Source: Betaproteobacteria bacterium UBA5216 (GTDB taxonomy: Bacteria > Pseudomonadota > Gammaproteobacteria > Burkholderiales > SG8-41). Taken from it: a DNA stretch of 64,000 nucleotides. Where the stretch lies: assembly GCA_002412495.1 (NCBI GenBank), contig DHVE01000114.1, positions 9,524 through 73,523 on the forward strand. The letters are read 5' to 3'. The translations under genes were made by a program, and so were the position numbers. The notes beneath the pieces were generated by a model. That model was not told where the DNA came from, searched no databases, and was given only the letters and a program-made list of their open reading frames with translations. This document shows positions 36,583 to 45,071 of this stretch, one piece after another. Positions within the stretch are counted from its first letter, which is position 1, and every line of letters begins with the position of its first letter.

Positions 36583-37575
36583 CTACTCCACCCTAATACC
36601 CGCATCCCTGATCACTTTGCTCCACTTGGCCGTATCCGCACTCACCAACTTCGCGAGTTGTTGAGGGGTGCTACCAGTAGCCTCCGCGCCGGTATTGAGA
36701 AACTTCGCCTTCACATCCGGTCGCGCGAGTATGCGCAGCGCTTCGCGATTCAAGCGGTTGATAATCGCAGCCGGCGTGCGCGCGGGCGCGAAAAATCCGG
36801 TGGCAGCACCCGCTTCGTAGCCGGGGACGGTGGCCGCTATCGTCGGCAAGTCGGGGAACACGCTGTAGGGCTTGGCGCCGGTGACGGCCAGGGCGCGCAG
36901 CTTGCCGGCGTTGATTTGCGCGGTGACCGATGCCGCGCTGGCGAACGACACCTGCGCTTCGCCGCTCATCAGCGCGATCACCGAGGCGCCCGCGCCTTTG
37001 TAGGGCACGTGCGTGATGTCGGTGCCGGTCATCGACTTGAACAGCTCGGCCGCGAGATGCGGCGATGCGCCGGTGCCGCTGGTCGAATAATTCAGCGCGC
37101 GCGGCTTGGCCTTGGCGTATGCAATCAACTCCCTCACGTTATGCACCGGCAGCGACGGGGTCACCACCAGGATGTTCGGCGAATCGGTGAGGCTCGCGAT
37201 GTATGAAAAATCCTTCAGCGGGTCGAACGGCGCGCGGCGAAACAGCGGCCCCAGCCACAGCGTCGAGCCGATGATGAGCAGAGTGTAGCCATCGGGCGCC
37301 GCGCGCGCGACAATTTCACCGAAGATGGTGGCGCCGCCCGTGGCGCGCGGATCGATCACCGCGGATTGCCCGAATGCATCCGAGAAGCCCTGACCCAGCA
37401 TGCGCGCGGCGAATTCCGCCGTGCTGCCCGGCGCGCCGGTAACGATGCGCAGCGGCCGCACGGGATAGTCTTGTGCGATCAGCACACCCGGCGCTGCGCA
37501 CAACACGCACAACACGCACAACACGCTCGGCGCGATAGTCTCTACAATCTTGATTAGCGGTTTCATGGTGCTCAC
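36583..37575 (-). CDS. Bug/TctC-family substrate-binding protein (SBP-J)
   Basis: Canonical Bug receptor, 330 aa (ATG 37575; ATG 37566 also possible). The signal peptide contains the tandem VLCVLCVLC, encoded by a threefold 9-bp repeat at 37498-37524, and ends near VLIAQ. Then DYPVRPLRIVTGAPGSTAEFAARML, DPRATGGATIFGEIVARA, HVPYKGAGASVIALMSGEAQVSFAS and GKLRALAVTGAKP. PGSTAEF replaces the usual PGGxxD, so the ligand loop is altered. Divergent from a CoA-transferase gene 66 bp away, with a shared promoter region. Confidence 0.86.
   Translation of the reverse strand: MSTMKPLIKIVETIAPSVLCVLCVLCAAPGVLIAQDYPVRPLRIVTGAPGSTAEFAARMLGQGFSDAFGQSAVIDPRATGGATIFGEIVARAAPDGYTLLIIGSTLWLGPLFRRAPFDPLKDFSYIASLTDSPNILVVTPSLPVHNVRELIAYAKAKPRALNYSTSGTGASPHLAAELFKSMTGTDITHVPYKGAGASVIALMSGEAQVSFASAASVTAQINAGKLRALAVTGAKPYSVFPDLPTIAATVPGYEAGAATGFFAPARTPAAIINRLNREALRILARPDVKAKFLNTGAEATGSTPQQLAKLVSADTAKWSKVIRDAGIRVE
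37498..37524. repeat. 3 x 9-bp tandem repeat in the SBP-J signal peptide
   Basis: Unit GCACAACAC occurs three times exactly. On the minus strand it encodes VLC three times in the hydrophobic core of the signal peptide. A gain or loss of one unit stays in frame and changes the length of the h-region. Confidence 0.85.
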
Positions 37576-37641
37576 ATGATATGGACACGATCATCGAACG
37601 CTACGTCGAATTCTCCACCAATTCTCGGTAACAGGGTACTC

Positions 37642-38850
37642 ATGCAAGCACTCAAAGGCATCAAAGTTGTCGATCTCACGCGCGTGGTCGCGGGGCCGTA
37701 TTGCACGTATCAGCTCGCGCTGATGGGGGCGGATGTGATCAAGATCGAACAGGTCGGGCGCGGCGATCCGGTGCGCCACAGCGGCGCGGGCAGCGACCAG
37801 CATTTCTGGAAGCACGCGATGGCGACCAATTTTCTGCCGCAGAACGCCAACAAACGCTCGCTGACGCTGAATCTGAAAAGCGGCGAAGGGATCGCCATCT
37901 TCATGAAGCTGGTCGCCAACGCGGATGTGGTGGTCGAAAATTTCCGCACCGGCGTGATGAAAAAACTCGGTATCGATTACGACACGCTGCGCGCGAAACA
38001 TCCGAAGCTGATTTTCTGTTCGCTCACCGGCTACGGCCAGTTGCCGCCGATCGGCCACTACACCGCCTACGATGGCGTGATTCAGGCCTCCGGCGGCATG
38101 ATGAGCGTGATCGGCACCAAGGAAACCGGCCCGCTGAAAGTCGGCCCGCCGATTACCGACTACGCCACGGGTATGGCGGGCGCTTATGCAATTTCCACCG
38201 CCCTGTTTCAGCGCGAACGCGAAGGCTGCGGGCAATACATCGATGTGTCGATGCTGGATACGGCGCTGGCGCTGATGAGTTCGTACGTGACGGACTATTT
38301 CGCGACTGGCAATCCGCCCGGCCCGCGCGGCAACGAGCCGGCAAGCCGCAGCCCGTCGGCCGGCACCTATGACACCAAGGAAGGCAAACTCACGCTGGGC
38401 GCGAACGAAGATCATCAGTATGAGCGGCTGTGCCGCGCGCTGGGCCTGGCGAGCGTGCTGACCGATCCGCGTTTTCAGGAGATCGATGCGCGTCGCAAGA
38501 ACACCGATATCCTGCGCGCGGAATTCCGCCGTGTGCTGCTCACGCGCACCGCCGACGAATGGGAAGGCCTGCTCAATAATGCCGGCGTGCCTGCCGCGCG
38601 CATCCGCACGCCCGCTGAAATACTGCAACACCCGCAAGTCACCGGGCGCGGCGTGCTGCATACCTTCAAAAACGTGAAGGGCGTCGAGCGCGATGTGACC
38701 GTGTTGTCCACGCCGTTCCGTCTGGGACACGACGGCCCCACGCTCAACTCGCCGCCTCCGCTGATCGGCGAACACAGCGACGCGATACTCGGCGAACTCG
38801 GTTACAGCCGGGACGAAATTCAAAAGCTGCGCGAGGCGGGGGTGGTGTAA
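37642..38850 (+). CDS. CaiB/BaiF (family III) CoA-transferase
   Basis: Transfers CoA between an acyl-CoA and a carboxylic acid through an aspartyl anhydride; 402 aa from ATG 37642, the standard start MQALKGIKVVDLTRVVAGPYC. The catalytic Asp lies in GPPITDYATGMAGAYA near residue 170. The large domain shows NANKRSLTLNLKSGEG. Flanked by divergent SBP-J and downstream SBP-K on the same strand, an arrangement in which Bug proteins accompany CoA-transferases. The acid substrate is unknown; a second paralogue lies at 45072. Confidence 0.91.
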   Translation: MQALKGIKVVDLTRVVAGPYCTYQLALMGADVIKIEQVGRGDPVRHSGAGSDQHFWKHAMATNFLPQNANKRSLTLNLKSGEGIAIFMKLVANADVVVENFRTGVMKKLGIDYDTLRAKHPKLIFCSLTGYGQLPPIGHYTAYDGVIQASGGMMSVIGTKETGPLKVGPPITDYATGMAGAYAISTALFQREREGCGQYIDVSMLDTALALMSSYVTDYFATGNPPGPRGNEPASRSPSAGTYDTKEGKLTLGANEDHQYERLCRALGLASVLTDPRFQEIDARRKNTDILRAEFRRVLLTRTADEWEGLLNNAGVPAARIRTPAEILQHPQVTGRGVLHTFKNVKGVERDVTVLSTPFRLGHDGPTLNSPPPLIGEHSDAILGELGYSRDEIQKLREAGVV

Positions 38851-38965
38851 TTCGACGGGGTACGCGGCGAATCGACTGGCGGGAGGCTGCAAAAAGCGGC
38901 AATTGCGAGCAAAATGGACATGCAGCGGGTGTGATTCCTGGTACGGCGAGACATTAAATTCGATA

Positions 38966-39025
38966 CATCGTTACCAATGTAAGGTCCCGTCCCCTTCAGG
39001 GGGAAGAAGTTTCCTGGTAACGATG
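38966..39025. repeat. 11-bp perfect inverted repeat with nested hairpin upstream of SBP-K
   Basis: CATCGTTACCA (38966-38976) and TGGTAACGATG (39015-39025) are perfect inverted repeats. Inside the 38-base loop, CCCC (38991-38994) and GGGG (38999-39002) form a second short stem with loop TTCA. It lies 50 bases before SBP-K's ATG in the 224-bp gap after the CoA-transferase. It could be an operator, a folded leader RNA, or a terminator of the CoA-transferase without a T-tract. No match to a riboswitch class that I recognise. Confidence 0.75.
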
Positions 39026-39074
39026 ACGCGAAACGGATGTGTCGCAGCAATAGTGTTTTTTCGAGGACGCCATC

Positions 39075-40067
39075 ATGTTGAACGTTTACGCAACGGTAAT
39101 CGGCAGCGCCTTCATAACACTCGGCCTCGCAAGCCCGGTGCTCGCACAGACCGGCGCCAAGGGAACCGGCCCGGAGTGGCCGTCAGGGCCGATCCGGCTG
39201 GTAGTGCCTTTCGCCGCTGGCGGCAGCACGGACATCACCGCGCGCGTGCTCGCGGAGAACCTGCGGCCAGTGCTGGGACAAACCGTGGTGGTCGACAATC
39301 GGCCCGGCGCGGCGGGTTCCATTGCGGCCGACATCGTCGCCAAGGCCACGCCCAACGGCTACACCATACTGGTGGCCTCCGCCACGCTGGTGGCGAACAT
39401 GAGCCTCTACAGAAATCTGCCCTACAATTTTCTGACGGACCTGACACCGGTATCGCAAACCTATAATTCGAACAATGCGGTGGTGGTCAATCCGAAAGTG
39501 CCGGTGAATAATCTGACCGAGTTCATCGCCTATGTAAAAAGCGGCAAAAATGCGGTGAACTTTGGTTCCGCGGGCCATGGTTCGTCGCAGCATCTCGCGG
39601 CGGCGTTGTTCAATCACATGGTCGCGGGCAATATGGTGCACGTGCCGTACAAGGGCGGCGCGCCGGCGATGATCGATCTCGTGGGCGGTTCGATTCAGGC
39701 GATCTTTTCGCCGTTGATCGAAGCGCTGCCGCACATCAACGCCGGATCGATCAAGGCGCTCGGCCTGTGCGGCGTGCGGCGTTCACCGCTGCTGCCCAAC
39801 GTGCCGCTGATCAGCGATGTGTTGCCGGGCTATCAATCGACGTCATGGAGCGGCATCTTCGTCCCGGCGCGTACACCATCCGTGATCGTGAACAAACTCA
39901 ACGCGGCGATCATCAAGGTGCTGAGTCAGCCGAACGTCAGGGCGCATTTCGCGGAAGGCGACAAAGAGCCGGTCGGCAATTCGCCCGCCGAGTTCAAGCA
40001 GTTCATCGCGGCCGACGCCGAACGGCTGCGTATGCAGGTGAAGATTTCAGGCGCCAGGATGGATTAG
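39075..40067 (+). CDS. Bug/TctC-family substrate-binding protein (SBP-K)
   Basis: Canonical Bug receptor, 330 aa. The signal peptide ends near PVLAQT; the mature region has WPSGPIRLVVPFAAGGSTDITARV, DNRPGAAGSIAADIVAKA, HVPYKGGAPAMIDLVGGSIQAIFSP and GSIKALGLCG. It lies downstream of the CoA-transferase on the same strand but is separated by 224 bp holding the nested inverted repeat, so it may have its own promoter. No permease genes. Confidence 0.87.
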   Translation: MLNVYATVIGSAFITLGLASPVLAQTGAKGTGPEWPSGPIRLVVPFAAGGSTDITARVLAENLRPVLGQTVVVDNRPGAAGSIAADIVAKATPNGYTILVASATLVANMSLYRNLPYNFLTDLTPVSQTYNSNNAVVVNPKVPVNNLTEFIAYVKSGKNAVNFGSAGHGSSQHLAAALFNHMVAGNMVHVPYKGGAPAMIDLVGGSIQAIFSPLIEALPHINAGSIKALGLCGVRRSPLLPNVPLISDVLPGYQSTSWSGIFVPARTPSVIVNKLNAAIIKVLSQPNVRAHFAEGDKEPVGNSPAEFKQFIAADAERLRMQVKISGARMD

Positions 40068-40126
40068 GCGGACTGTCTGAGGGGGGCGCCCTTTGTAACA
40101 CCGCGGCGCCGCGACATCGCGCCGTG

Positions 40127-40516
40127 CTATCTGTTGGCCAGTTTTTTGTCCAGCGTTGCGAAGTACTTGTCGAGATCAACAATAAAGCGGTCGTGTTCCG
40201 ATTCGCCGACTTGTCCGCTGTCGTCATACACTTTGACCTTGAACGACAGTCGGCGTCGGTCGATGGCCACCAGTTCGGCTTCGGCGCGCACAGTCTTGCC
40301 GATAGGCGTGGGGCCCATGTGGCGTACGGTGATGGACACGCCGACTTGTCCCTGGCCCGCCTTCAAATGCGGGGCTACCAGGCCGCTGGCCGCGGATTCC
40401 ACCAGACGCGTCATCGACCACGTGGCAAATACCTTGTACTTGCCGCGTTGCGTGGTGCGGTCCTCGGTAATTTCCCAAACCTCTGTGTGCTTCATACCGA
40501 CTGTTAGCGTGTCCAT
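40127..40516 (-). CDS. hotdog-fold thioesterase, FlK-like
   Basis: 129-aa acyl-CoA thioesterase of the hotdog fold, similar to the fluoroacetyl-CoA thioesterase FlK family. Visible family pattern: FATWSMTRLVESAASGLVAPHLKAGQGQVGVSITVRHMGPTPIG, then RRLSFKVKVYDDSGQVGESEHDR. The catalytic Glu (LVESAA) and the late His (SEHDR) are present. AGGGA precedes ATG 40516. It lies between an SBP and a small exported protein and could release CoA from dead-end acyl-CoA esters (inference). Confidence 0.85.
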   Translation of the reverse strand: MDTLTVGMKHTEVWEITEDRTTQRGKYKVFATWSMTRLVESAASGLVAPHLKAGQGQVGVSITVRHMGPTPIGKTVRAEAELVAIDRRRLSFKVKVYDDSGQVGESEHDRFIVDLDKYFATLDKKLANR

Positions 40517-40560
40517 GTTTTCCCTGCCGCGATGATGTTAAGGCAATCATTCTAAACGAC

Positions 40561-40610
40561 AACGGCCACCGTTTTGCGGTGGCCGTTGAACGCGGGCGCC
40601 GGTGGCGCCC
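40561..40610 (-). terminator. double hairpin, probable transcription terminator of the small exported protein gene
   Basis: AACGGCCACCG (40561-40571) pairs perfectly with CGGTGGCCGTT (40577-40587) around a 5-base loop. Beside it GGGCGCC (40594-40600) pairs with GGCGCCC (40604-40610). The pair lies just after the stop of the minus-strand gene at 40626 and before the thioesterase start at 40516. In that direction the first stem is followed by GTCGTTTAG, a weak T-rich tail. Confidence 0.65.
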
Positions 40611-40625
40611 GGTATAGCGCAAAAA

Positions 40626-41027
40626 TTACTTGGCTTTTTGCTTGTCGTGTTTCTGGGAGGCGATACGCGCGCTTTGGCGATCCTGCGCGCGCTCAATCTG
40701 CCGCGCTTCTTTTTTGTCGATCTTGCCGTCGGCCCGGGCCTTGTCTTCCATTTTTTGCACGCGGGCCTGGCCTTTTTCCAGACGCGCGGCTTCCCGCTGG
40801 TTCAACTCGCCCGACTTGACGCCGGCATCAATGCGCTTTTGCTGATTGGCCTGACGCTGGTCGATGCGTGCACCGGCCTTATCGCTGGGCGTGGAGGGTG
40901 TCGCGGGTGTGGCAGCCGTGCTTCCCGGCACAGCCGGCGTAGCAGGAGTGGCAGGGGTGGCTTGCGCGAGGGCGAGCCCTGGCAACATGGCAATGGCAAA
41001 CGCGATGATCGTGGTCTTGAATTTCAT
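40626..41027 (-). CDS. small exported Lys/Gln/Arg-rich protein, unknown function
   Basis: 133-aa protein with a Sec signal peptide (cleavage near LALAQ), a low-complexity ATPATPATPA linker, then a charged helical region with repeated QRQANQQKRIDAGVKSGEL and DGKIDKKEARQIERAQDRQS patterns. Proteins of this shape are common in betaproteobacteria and some carry EF-hand-like or calcium/zinc-responsive helices, but no role is established. A clear AGGAGA site precedes ATG 41027. The 200-bp upstream gap has a hairpin and an AT-rich promoter-like tract, fitting its own regulation; the double hairpin at 40561-40610 terminates it. Confidence 0.75.
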   Translation of the reverse strand: MKFKTTIIAFAIAMLPGLALAQATPATPATPAVPGSTAATPATPSTPSDKAGARIDQRQANQQKRIDAGVKSGELNQREAARLEKGQARVQKMEDKARADGKIDKKEARQIERAQDRQSARIASQKHDKQKAK

Positions 41028-41052
41028 TTTTGATTCTCCTCTCCGCTGTTGG

Positions 41053-41072
41053 GCATGGGTGAATTCCCATGC
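41053..41072. repeat. hairpin in the leader of the small exported protein gene
   Basis: GCATGGG (41053-41059) and CCCATGC (41066-41072) pair around a 6-base loop, 26 bases upstream of the minus-strand start at 41027. It may be an operator or a folded 5' leader. Confidence 0.5.
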
Positions 41073-41164
41073 ACATCTAACGTCGCACCGCGCACGCGGT
41101 TTACGGCGCCGCGTATCGGAAATTGTAACGGGTTATTACAGGGTGAATTAAATTAATCGTTTAA

Positions 41165-41177
41165 AAACAAACGGTTA
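41165..41177 (+). promoter_or_regulatory. AAACAA-ACGG-TTA motif (IHF-like)
   Basis: A further copy in an AT-rich stretch of the 202-bp gap upstream of the minus-strand gene at 41027 and downstream of the Fe-ADH gene. The upstream A/T tract is present. Confidence 0.35.
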
Positions 41178-41229
41178 TATTGTGTCCGTGATGTATGCCA
41201 CGGTACGGTTTCAAGCGGGACGCCGGCAT

Positions 41230-42453
41230 TTACCAGCAGGCTTCGATGACCGACAACAGAAAATCACGCTCGCGCACAAACTCGCGTTTGGGATCGGCGT
41301 TGAAATTCTTCAGCGAATTCTCAAGAATTCTCGGCAAGCTTTCGAGTGGAATATTCAGTTCCGACACGCGTACCGGCATGCTCACCGATTTGAATATGCG
41401 CTCCAACTCGGCGGCGGCTTTTTCCGGCGCAGTTGAGAGTCCATCACTGTCGCGCCACACGCCCAAGCCCTGCGCGATTAGCGCCATCGCCTCCGGATTG
41501 CGGCTGCCGAGCTTGCGTATCACCATCGGCGTCAGTGCGGCGCTCGCATCGCCCTGTCCAACGTGCGCGTGCATCTGAAATAGCGCCGTGGCGAAGGCGT
41601 ACACCACGCGTTCCACCCAGTGTTTTCCGCTGAGATTGCCGCCGTCATCGGCATCGCGATTTTGCAAAAAGGCCGCGGCGCACGCGGCAATGCGCGGCGA
41701 GACGTCACTGCTGTCGTTCAGATGATCCAGCGCATAGCGCGCCAGGCGAAAAGCCTGAAGTCGATCACCCTCGGACAAGGGCGTGACGCGCGTGGCGCCC
41801 AGATTCATGGTGGTGCGCCACACCGCGGAAATGGTGGTGGTGCGCACCAGCGACATTGGCGCCGTCATCAGCGCGTCGGCGTCCCAGAACACGGCCACCG
41901 GGCGTGTCTTCGGATCAAAAAACTCCATGCGATTGCCGCGATTCGGATCTTTCACCGCCGATCCCGCGCGATTCTGCGCGGAGGTGGCCGCCGTCAGCAC
42001 ATTGATAATCGGTACCTTGGGCTCCAGCAACTTGGGGCTGATCGCTGCGCCGTGCTCCGGGTACTGCGTGATTAATTCGTCGACGGGACGTTTTTCCGCC
42101 ATCAGGATGGCCACCACGCGCGTGCCTTGCGTAACACTGCCCGCACCCACGCCGATCAGCAGGTCGGCGTTGACGGCGCGCGCGGCGGCGGCCGCGCGGG
42201 TGACTGAATCCAGGGTTGTGTCTTTGTCGATTTCATCAAACACGCCGGCGCAGGTATCGCCGAGGATGCGCTTGATGTTGGCAATCAATCCGGTCTTGCG
42301 CGACACCGTGCGGCCACACACGATGAAGGCGCGTTTGGCGCGCTGGCGCTTCAGTTCCGCGGGAAGGTTTTCCAGTGCATCCTGCCCGCTGTAGAGGCGC
42401 ACGGGGTAACCGGCCGCGCGGAAATTGCCGTTGTATTCGGGGCTGATGCTCAT
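41230..42453 (-). CDS. iron-containing alcohol dehydrogenase-like protein with degenerate metal site
   Basis: 407 aa of the Fe-ADH/dehydroquinate-synthase-like fold. The N-terminal half has the nucleotide site as LIGVGAGSVTQG. The usual DAxxH metal ligands are replaced by the AVWRT stretch in TTTISAVWRTTM. The later glaHal position reads VVYAF and only the last His (FQMHAHVGQG) is conserved. Three of four metal ligands thus seem to be missing, although the protein is full length. Maleylacetate-reductase-like members are possible. It is the last gene of a minus-strand operon, 27 bp after a carboxyltransferase. Confidence 0.78.
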   Translation of the reverse strand: MSISPEYNGNFRAAGYPVRLYSGQDALENLPAELKRQRAKRAFIVCGRTVSRKTGLIANIKRILGDTCAGVFDEIDKDTTLDSVTRAAAAARAVNADLLIGVGAGSVTQGTRVVAILMAEKRPVDELITQYPEHGAAISPKLLEPKVPIINVLTAATSAQNRAGSAVKDPNRGNRMEFFDPKTRPVAVFWDADALMTAPMSLVRTTTISAVWRTTMNLGATRVTPLSEGDRLQAFRLARYALDHLNDSSDVSPRIAACAAAFLQNRDADDGGNLSGKHWVERVVYAFATALFQMHAHVGQGDASAALTPMVIRKLGSRNPEAMALIAQGLGVWRDSDGLSTAPEKAAAELERIFKSVSMPVRVSELNIPLESLPRILENSLKNFNADPKREFVRERDFLLSVIEACW

Positions 42454-42480
42454 GGTTAATCCCTGGTTATGCCTTGATTA

Positions 42481-44040
42481 TTATGGCCGCACGCCATAGC
42501 GCGGTTTGGGGCCGAGTTCTGTTTTCAGCCGGTTCTGCATCGCCTTGATGAAGCGGCACAGGTAGGTGCGTGTTTCGCGCGGATCGATGATGTCTTCGAT
42601 GGCGAATGCTTCCGCCGTCAAAAACGGCGAGGTAATTTTCTTAAGCTCCGCTTCGATTTCCGCTTCGCGTTTTTTGGGATCGGGCGCGTTGGCGATTTCG
42701 CGTTTGTAGACGGCTGCCACGCCGCCCTCCACCGCGATCGATCCCCATTCACCCGAAGGCCAAGCAACCTTGAAATCGAGACCGAATTTATCCAGCCCCA
42801 CGCCGCCGCCCATGCCGTAACACTTGCGCGTGACCACCGTCATGATCGGCACGGTCGCCAGCGAACGCGTGTAGATCGCGCGACCGCCTTCGCGCAGCGT
42901 CGCGGCTTCTTCGGCTTCCTTGCCGATCATGAAACCCGGCGCGTCGATAAAAAACACGATGGGAATATGAAACATGTCGCACAGGTCGATGAAGTGCGTT
43001 TGCTTGCGCGCCGACTTGTGATCGATGCGTCCGCCGATCATCGGGTTGTTGGCGATGAAGCCGACCACGTAGCCGCCCATGCGCGCCAGCGTGGTGATGC
43101 ACGAACGCCCGTAGGTCGGTTGAATTTCAAACAATGTGTCTTTGTCCGCGATCAGTTCCAGCACGCGGCGCATGTTGTAGGGTTTGCGCTTGTCGCGCGG
43201 CACGATGCGAATCAATTCGTCTTCCTGCCGCGTGATCGGGTCATCGCATTTCGTCACCGGCGGCAGCTCCCACACGTTCGACGGCATGTATGACAGGAAC
43301 TTGCGGATCATGGCGAAACATTCTTCCTCGCTGGCCGCCACGTTGTCGATGGTGCCCGCCAGATCAACGGCGACTTTCGGCCCGCCGAGCTGCTCCTTGG
43401 TGAGTTTTTGTCCCAGGCCGCGCTCGACCACCGGCGGGCCCGAGGCAAATATCGATGCGTTCTTCACCATCACCGACCAGGTTGACATCACCGCGCGCTG
43501 CGCCGGGCCGCCCGCGGCGGTACCCATCACCGCGCTCACCACCGGCACCACGCCCAGCAGTTCAGCGACGTTCACGCCGGGATCGGTCGAACGTCCCGGC
43601 AACAACGAGTACCCGCGCTTGGGCGAGGCCACGCCGCCGCCGTACCCGTCAATCATGCGCACCAGCGGTATGCGATAGTAGTACGCCAGATCGTCGCAGA
43701 AGCCGCCTTGGCCGCCCTTGCGCCGCCGGTCGCCCCAACTGGTGCCGCCGCGCACGGTGGTGTCTTCGCCGCCCACCGCGACGCTGCGGCCATCAATCTC
43801 GGCGAGCCCCATTACGTAAGGCGCCGGCTGAACCTTGACCACTTTGCCGTCGATGTATTCGCCCTTGCCGGCGAGTTTGCCGACTTCCTGAAACGAACCG
43901 GGATCCACCAGCCCCGCGATGCGCTCGCGCACATTGAGAAAGCCGCGCTCGCGGTGTTTTTGTAGCGCTTCGGCGCCGCCCATTTCGTCGGCCCACTTGC
44001 GGCGCTGTTTGATTTCTTCGGCTTCGGGTTCCCAGGTCAT
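42481..44040 (-). CDS. acyl-CoA carboxylase, carboxyltransferase (beta) subunit 1
   Basis: Biotin-dependent carboxyltransferase, 519 aa, moving CO2 from carboxybiotin to an acyl-CoA. The N-terminal domain includes NVRERIAGLVDPGSF; the C-terminal domain has the oxyanion-type FFIDAPGFMIGKEAEEA and RKCYGMGGG. It is strikingly similar to the subunit at 59068 (MTWxPE start, GGQGGF, YMPxNVWELPPV, LGPKPRYGVRP ending) but not to the one at 53285. No biotin domain is included, so it needs the carrier at 61617 or another. A divergent SBP gene ends 55 bp upstream of its start. Confidence 0.9.
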   Translation of the reverse strand: MTWEPEAEEIKQRRKWADEMGGAEALQKHRERGFLNVRERIAGLVDPGSFQEVGKLAGKGEYIDGKVVKVQPAPYVMGLAEIDGRSVAVGGEDTTVRGGTSWGDRRRKGGQGGFCDDLAYYYRIPLVRMIDGYGGGVASPKRGYSLLPGRSTDPGVNVAELLGVVPVVSAVMGTAAGGPAQRAVMSTWSVMVKNASIFASGPPVVERGLGQKLTKEQLGGPKVAVDLAGTIDNVAASEEECFAMIRKFLSYMPSNVWELPPVTKCDDPITRQEDELIRIVPRDKRKPYNMRRVLELIADKDTLFEIQPTYGRSCITTLARMGGYVVGFIANNPMIGGRIDHKSARKQTHFIDLCDMFHIPIVFFIDAPGFMIGKEAEEAATLREGGRAIYTRSLATVPIMTVVTRKCYGMGGGVGLDKFGLDFKVAWPSGEWGSIAVEGGVAAVYKREIANAPDPKKREAEIEAELKKITSPFLTAEAFAIEDIIDPRETRTYLCRFIKAMQNRLKTELGPKPRYGVRP

Positions 44041-44095
44041 TCTTCGATTCCTTCAATGTAGGCCCGCAGGATGGGTTTCACACATCCCACAAAAA

Positions 44096-45067
44096 TCAAT
44101 TTGCCTTCTTCGCCAATCCCAACTCGGTCAATAGTTCTTCCAGCTCGCGGTACTGCGCGGTCCAGTAACGGCCCGCCTCGCGGCTGGGCTGATAGTTATT
44201 CACCCAGTAATTCTTTTCCACGTCTTTTTTCCACTCATCCGTCGCGGCGAGTGCCGAAAACGCCTGATCATAGTAGGCGATCTGCGCGTCGCTGAGGCCC
44301 TTGGCACCGATAATGCCGCGCCAACTGGTAAACGCGGTGTCCGCGCCTTGCTCCTTCCAGGTGGGGACCACGGACAAGGCCCCCGGCAGCCGTTGCGCCG
44401 CGCTGACCGCGATCACGCGCACGCGACCGGCGGTGAGATGCGGCAGCACGGTGCCGAAGGTGGAAGCCGCGATATCAACATGGCCGCCCGCCAGTGCCGT
44501 CAGCGATTCCCCCGACGACTTGAACGCCACGACTTTCATTTTTTTGATGTCCACGCCGGCGACTTTCATCGGCAGCGCGATACCCACGTGTATGTGGTTG
44601 CCCAGCGCGCTGGCGACCGCCACGCTGAGCGCGGACGGATCGCGGCGCATGCGCTCGATCAGATCGCGGCCGGTCTTGATCGGCGAGTCGGCCTTGACGC
44701 TGATAAATATGTTTTCGTTGAACAACATCGCCAGCGGCGTGTAATCAGCCAACTGCGCGGTGCTAGATCCAGTGATGCGATTGGTGAACATCGTTGGCGC
44801 CAGCATCAGCACGTAATGCGCGTCGCGCGGATGTTGGTTCAGATACGCGTACGCGATATTGCCGCCACCGCCGGGTTTGTTATTGACGACCGAGGTGGGC
44901 ACGATGCGCCGCTCCTGCCAGATGCGCTGCACGCTGCGCGCGGCGATGTCCTGATTTCCGCCGGCCGCAACGGTGGAAATGATTTCCACGTGTTTTTCAG
45001 GTCGCCACTCTGCCGCGACTGCGGTGGCAGTCAGGCCAAGGCATGCCAAAAAGCGCAATAAAAACAT
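44096..45067 (-). CDS. Bug/TctC-family substrate-binding protein, divergent subfamily (SBP-L)
   Basis: 323 aa. Signal peptide ends near AVAAE; the mature start WRPEKHVEIIS, NKPGGGGNIAYAYLNQHPRD, SPIKTGRDLIERM, VEKNYWVNNYQ and the C-terminus ELGLAK define the same subfamily as SBP-A, B, M and N. GGNQD replaces the usual PGGxxD. Its ATG lies 4 bases beyond the stop of the CoA-transferase upstream and its stop is 55 bp before the carboxyltransferase, so it is an internal operon gene. No membrane partner. Confidence 0.87.
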   Translation of the reverse strand: MFLLRFLACLGLTATAVAAEWRPEKHVEIISTVAAGGNQDIAARSVQRIWQERRIVPTSVVNNKPGGGGNIAYAYLNQHPRDAHYVLMLAPTMFTNRITGSSTAQLADYTPLAMLFNENIFISVKADSPIKTGRDLIERMRRDPSALSVAVASALGNHIHVGIALPMKVAGVDIKKMKVVAFKSSGESLTALAGGHVDIAASTFGTVLPHLTAGRVRVIAVSAAQRLPGALSVVPTWKEQGADTAFTSWRGIIGAKGLSDAQIAYYDQAFSALAATDEWKKDVEKNYWVNNYQPSREAGRYWTAQYRELEELLTELGLAKKAN

Positions 45068-45071
45068 GATA

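Noticed and set aside
37591..38892. 433-residue open frame on the - strand
   Set aside because: Antisense to the CaiB/BaiF CoA-transferase, whose catalytic and structural motifs are intact in the + frame.
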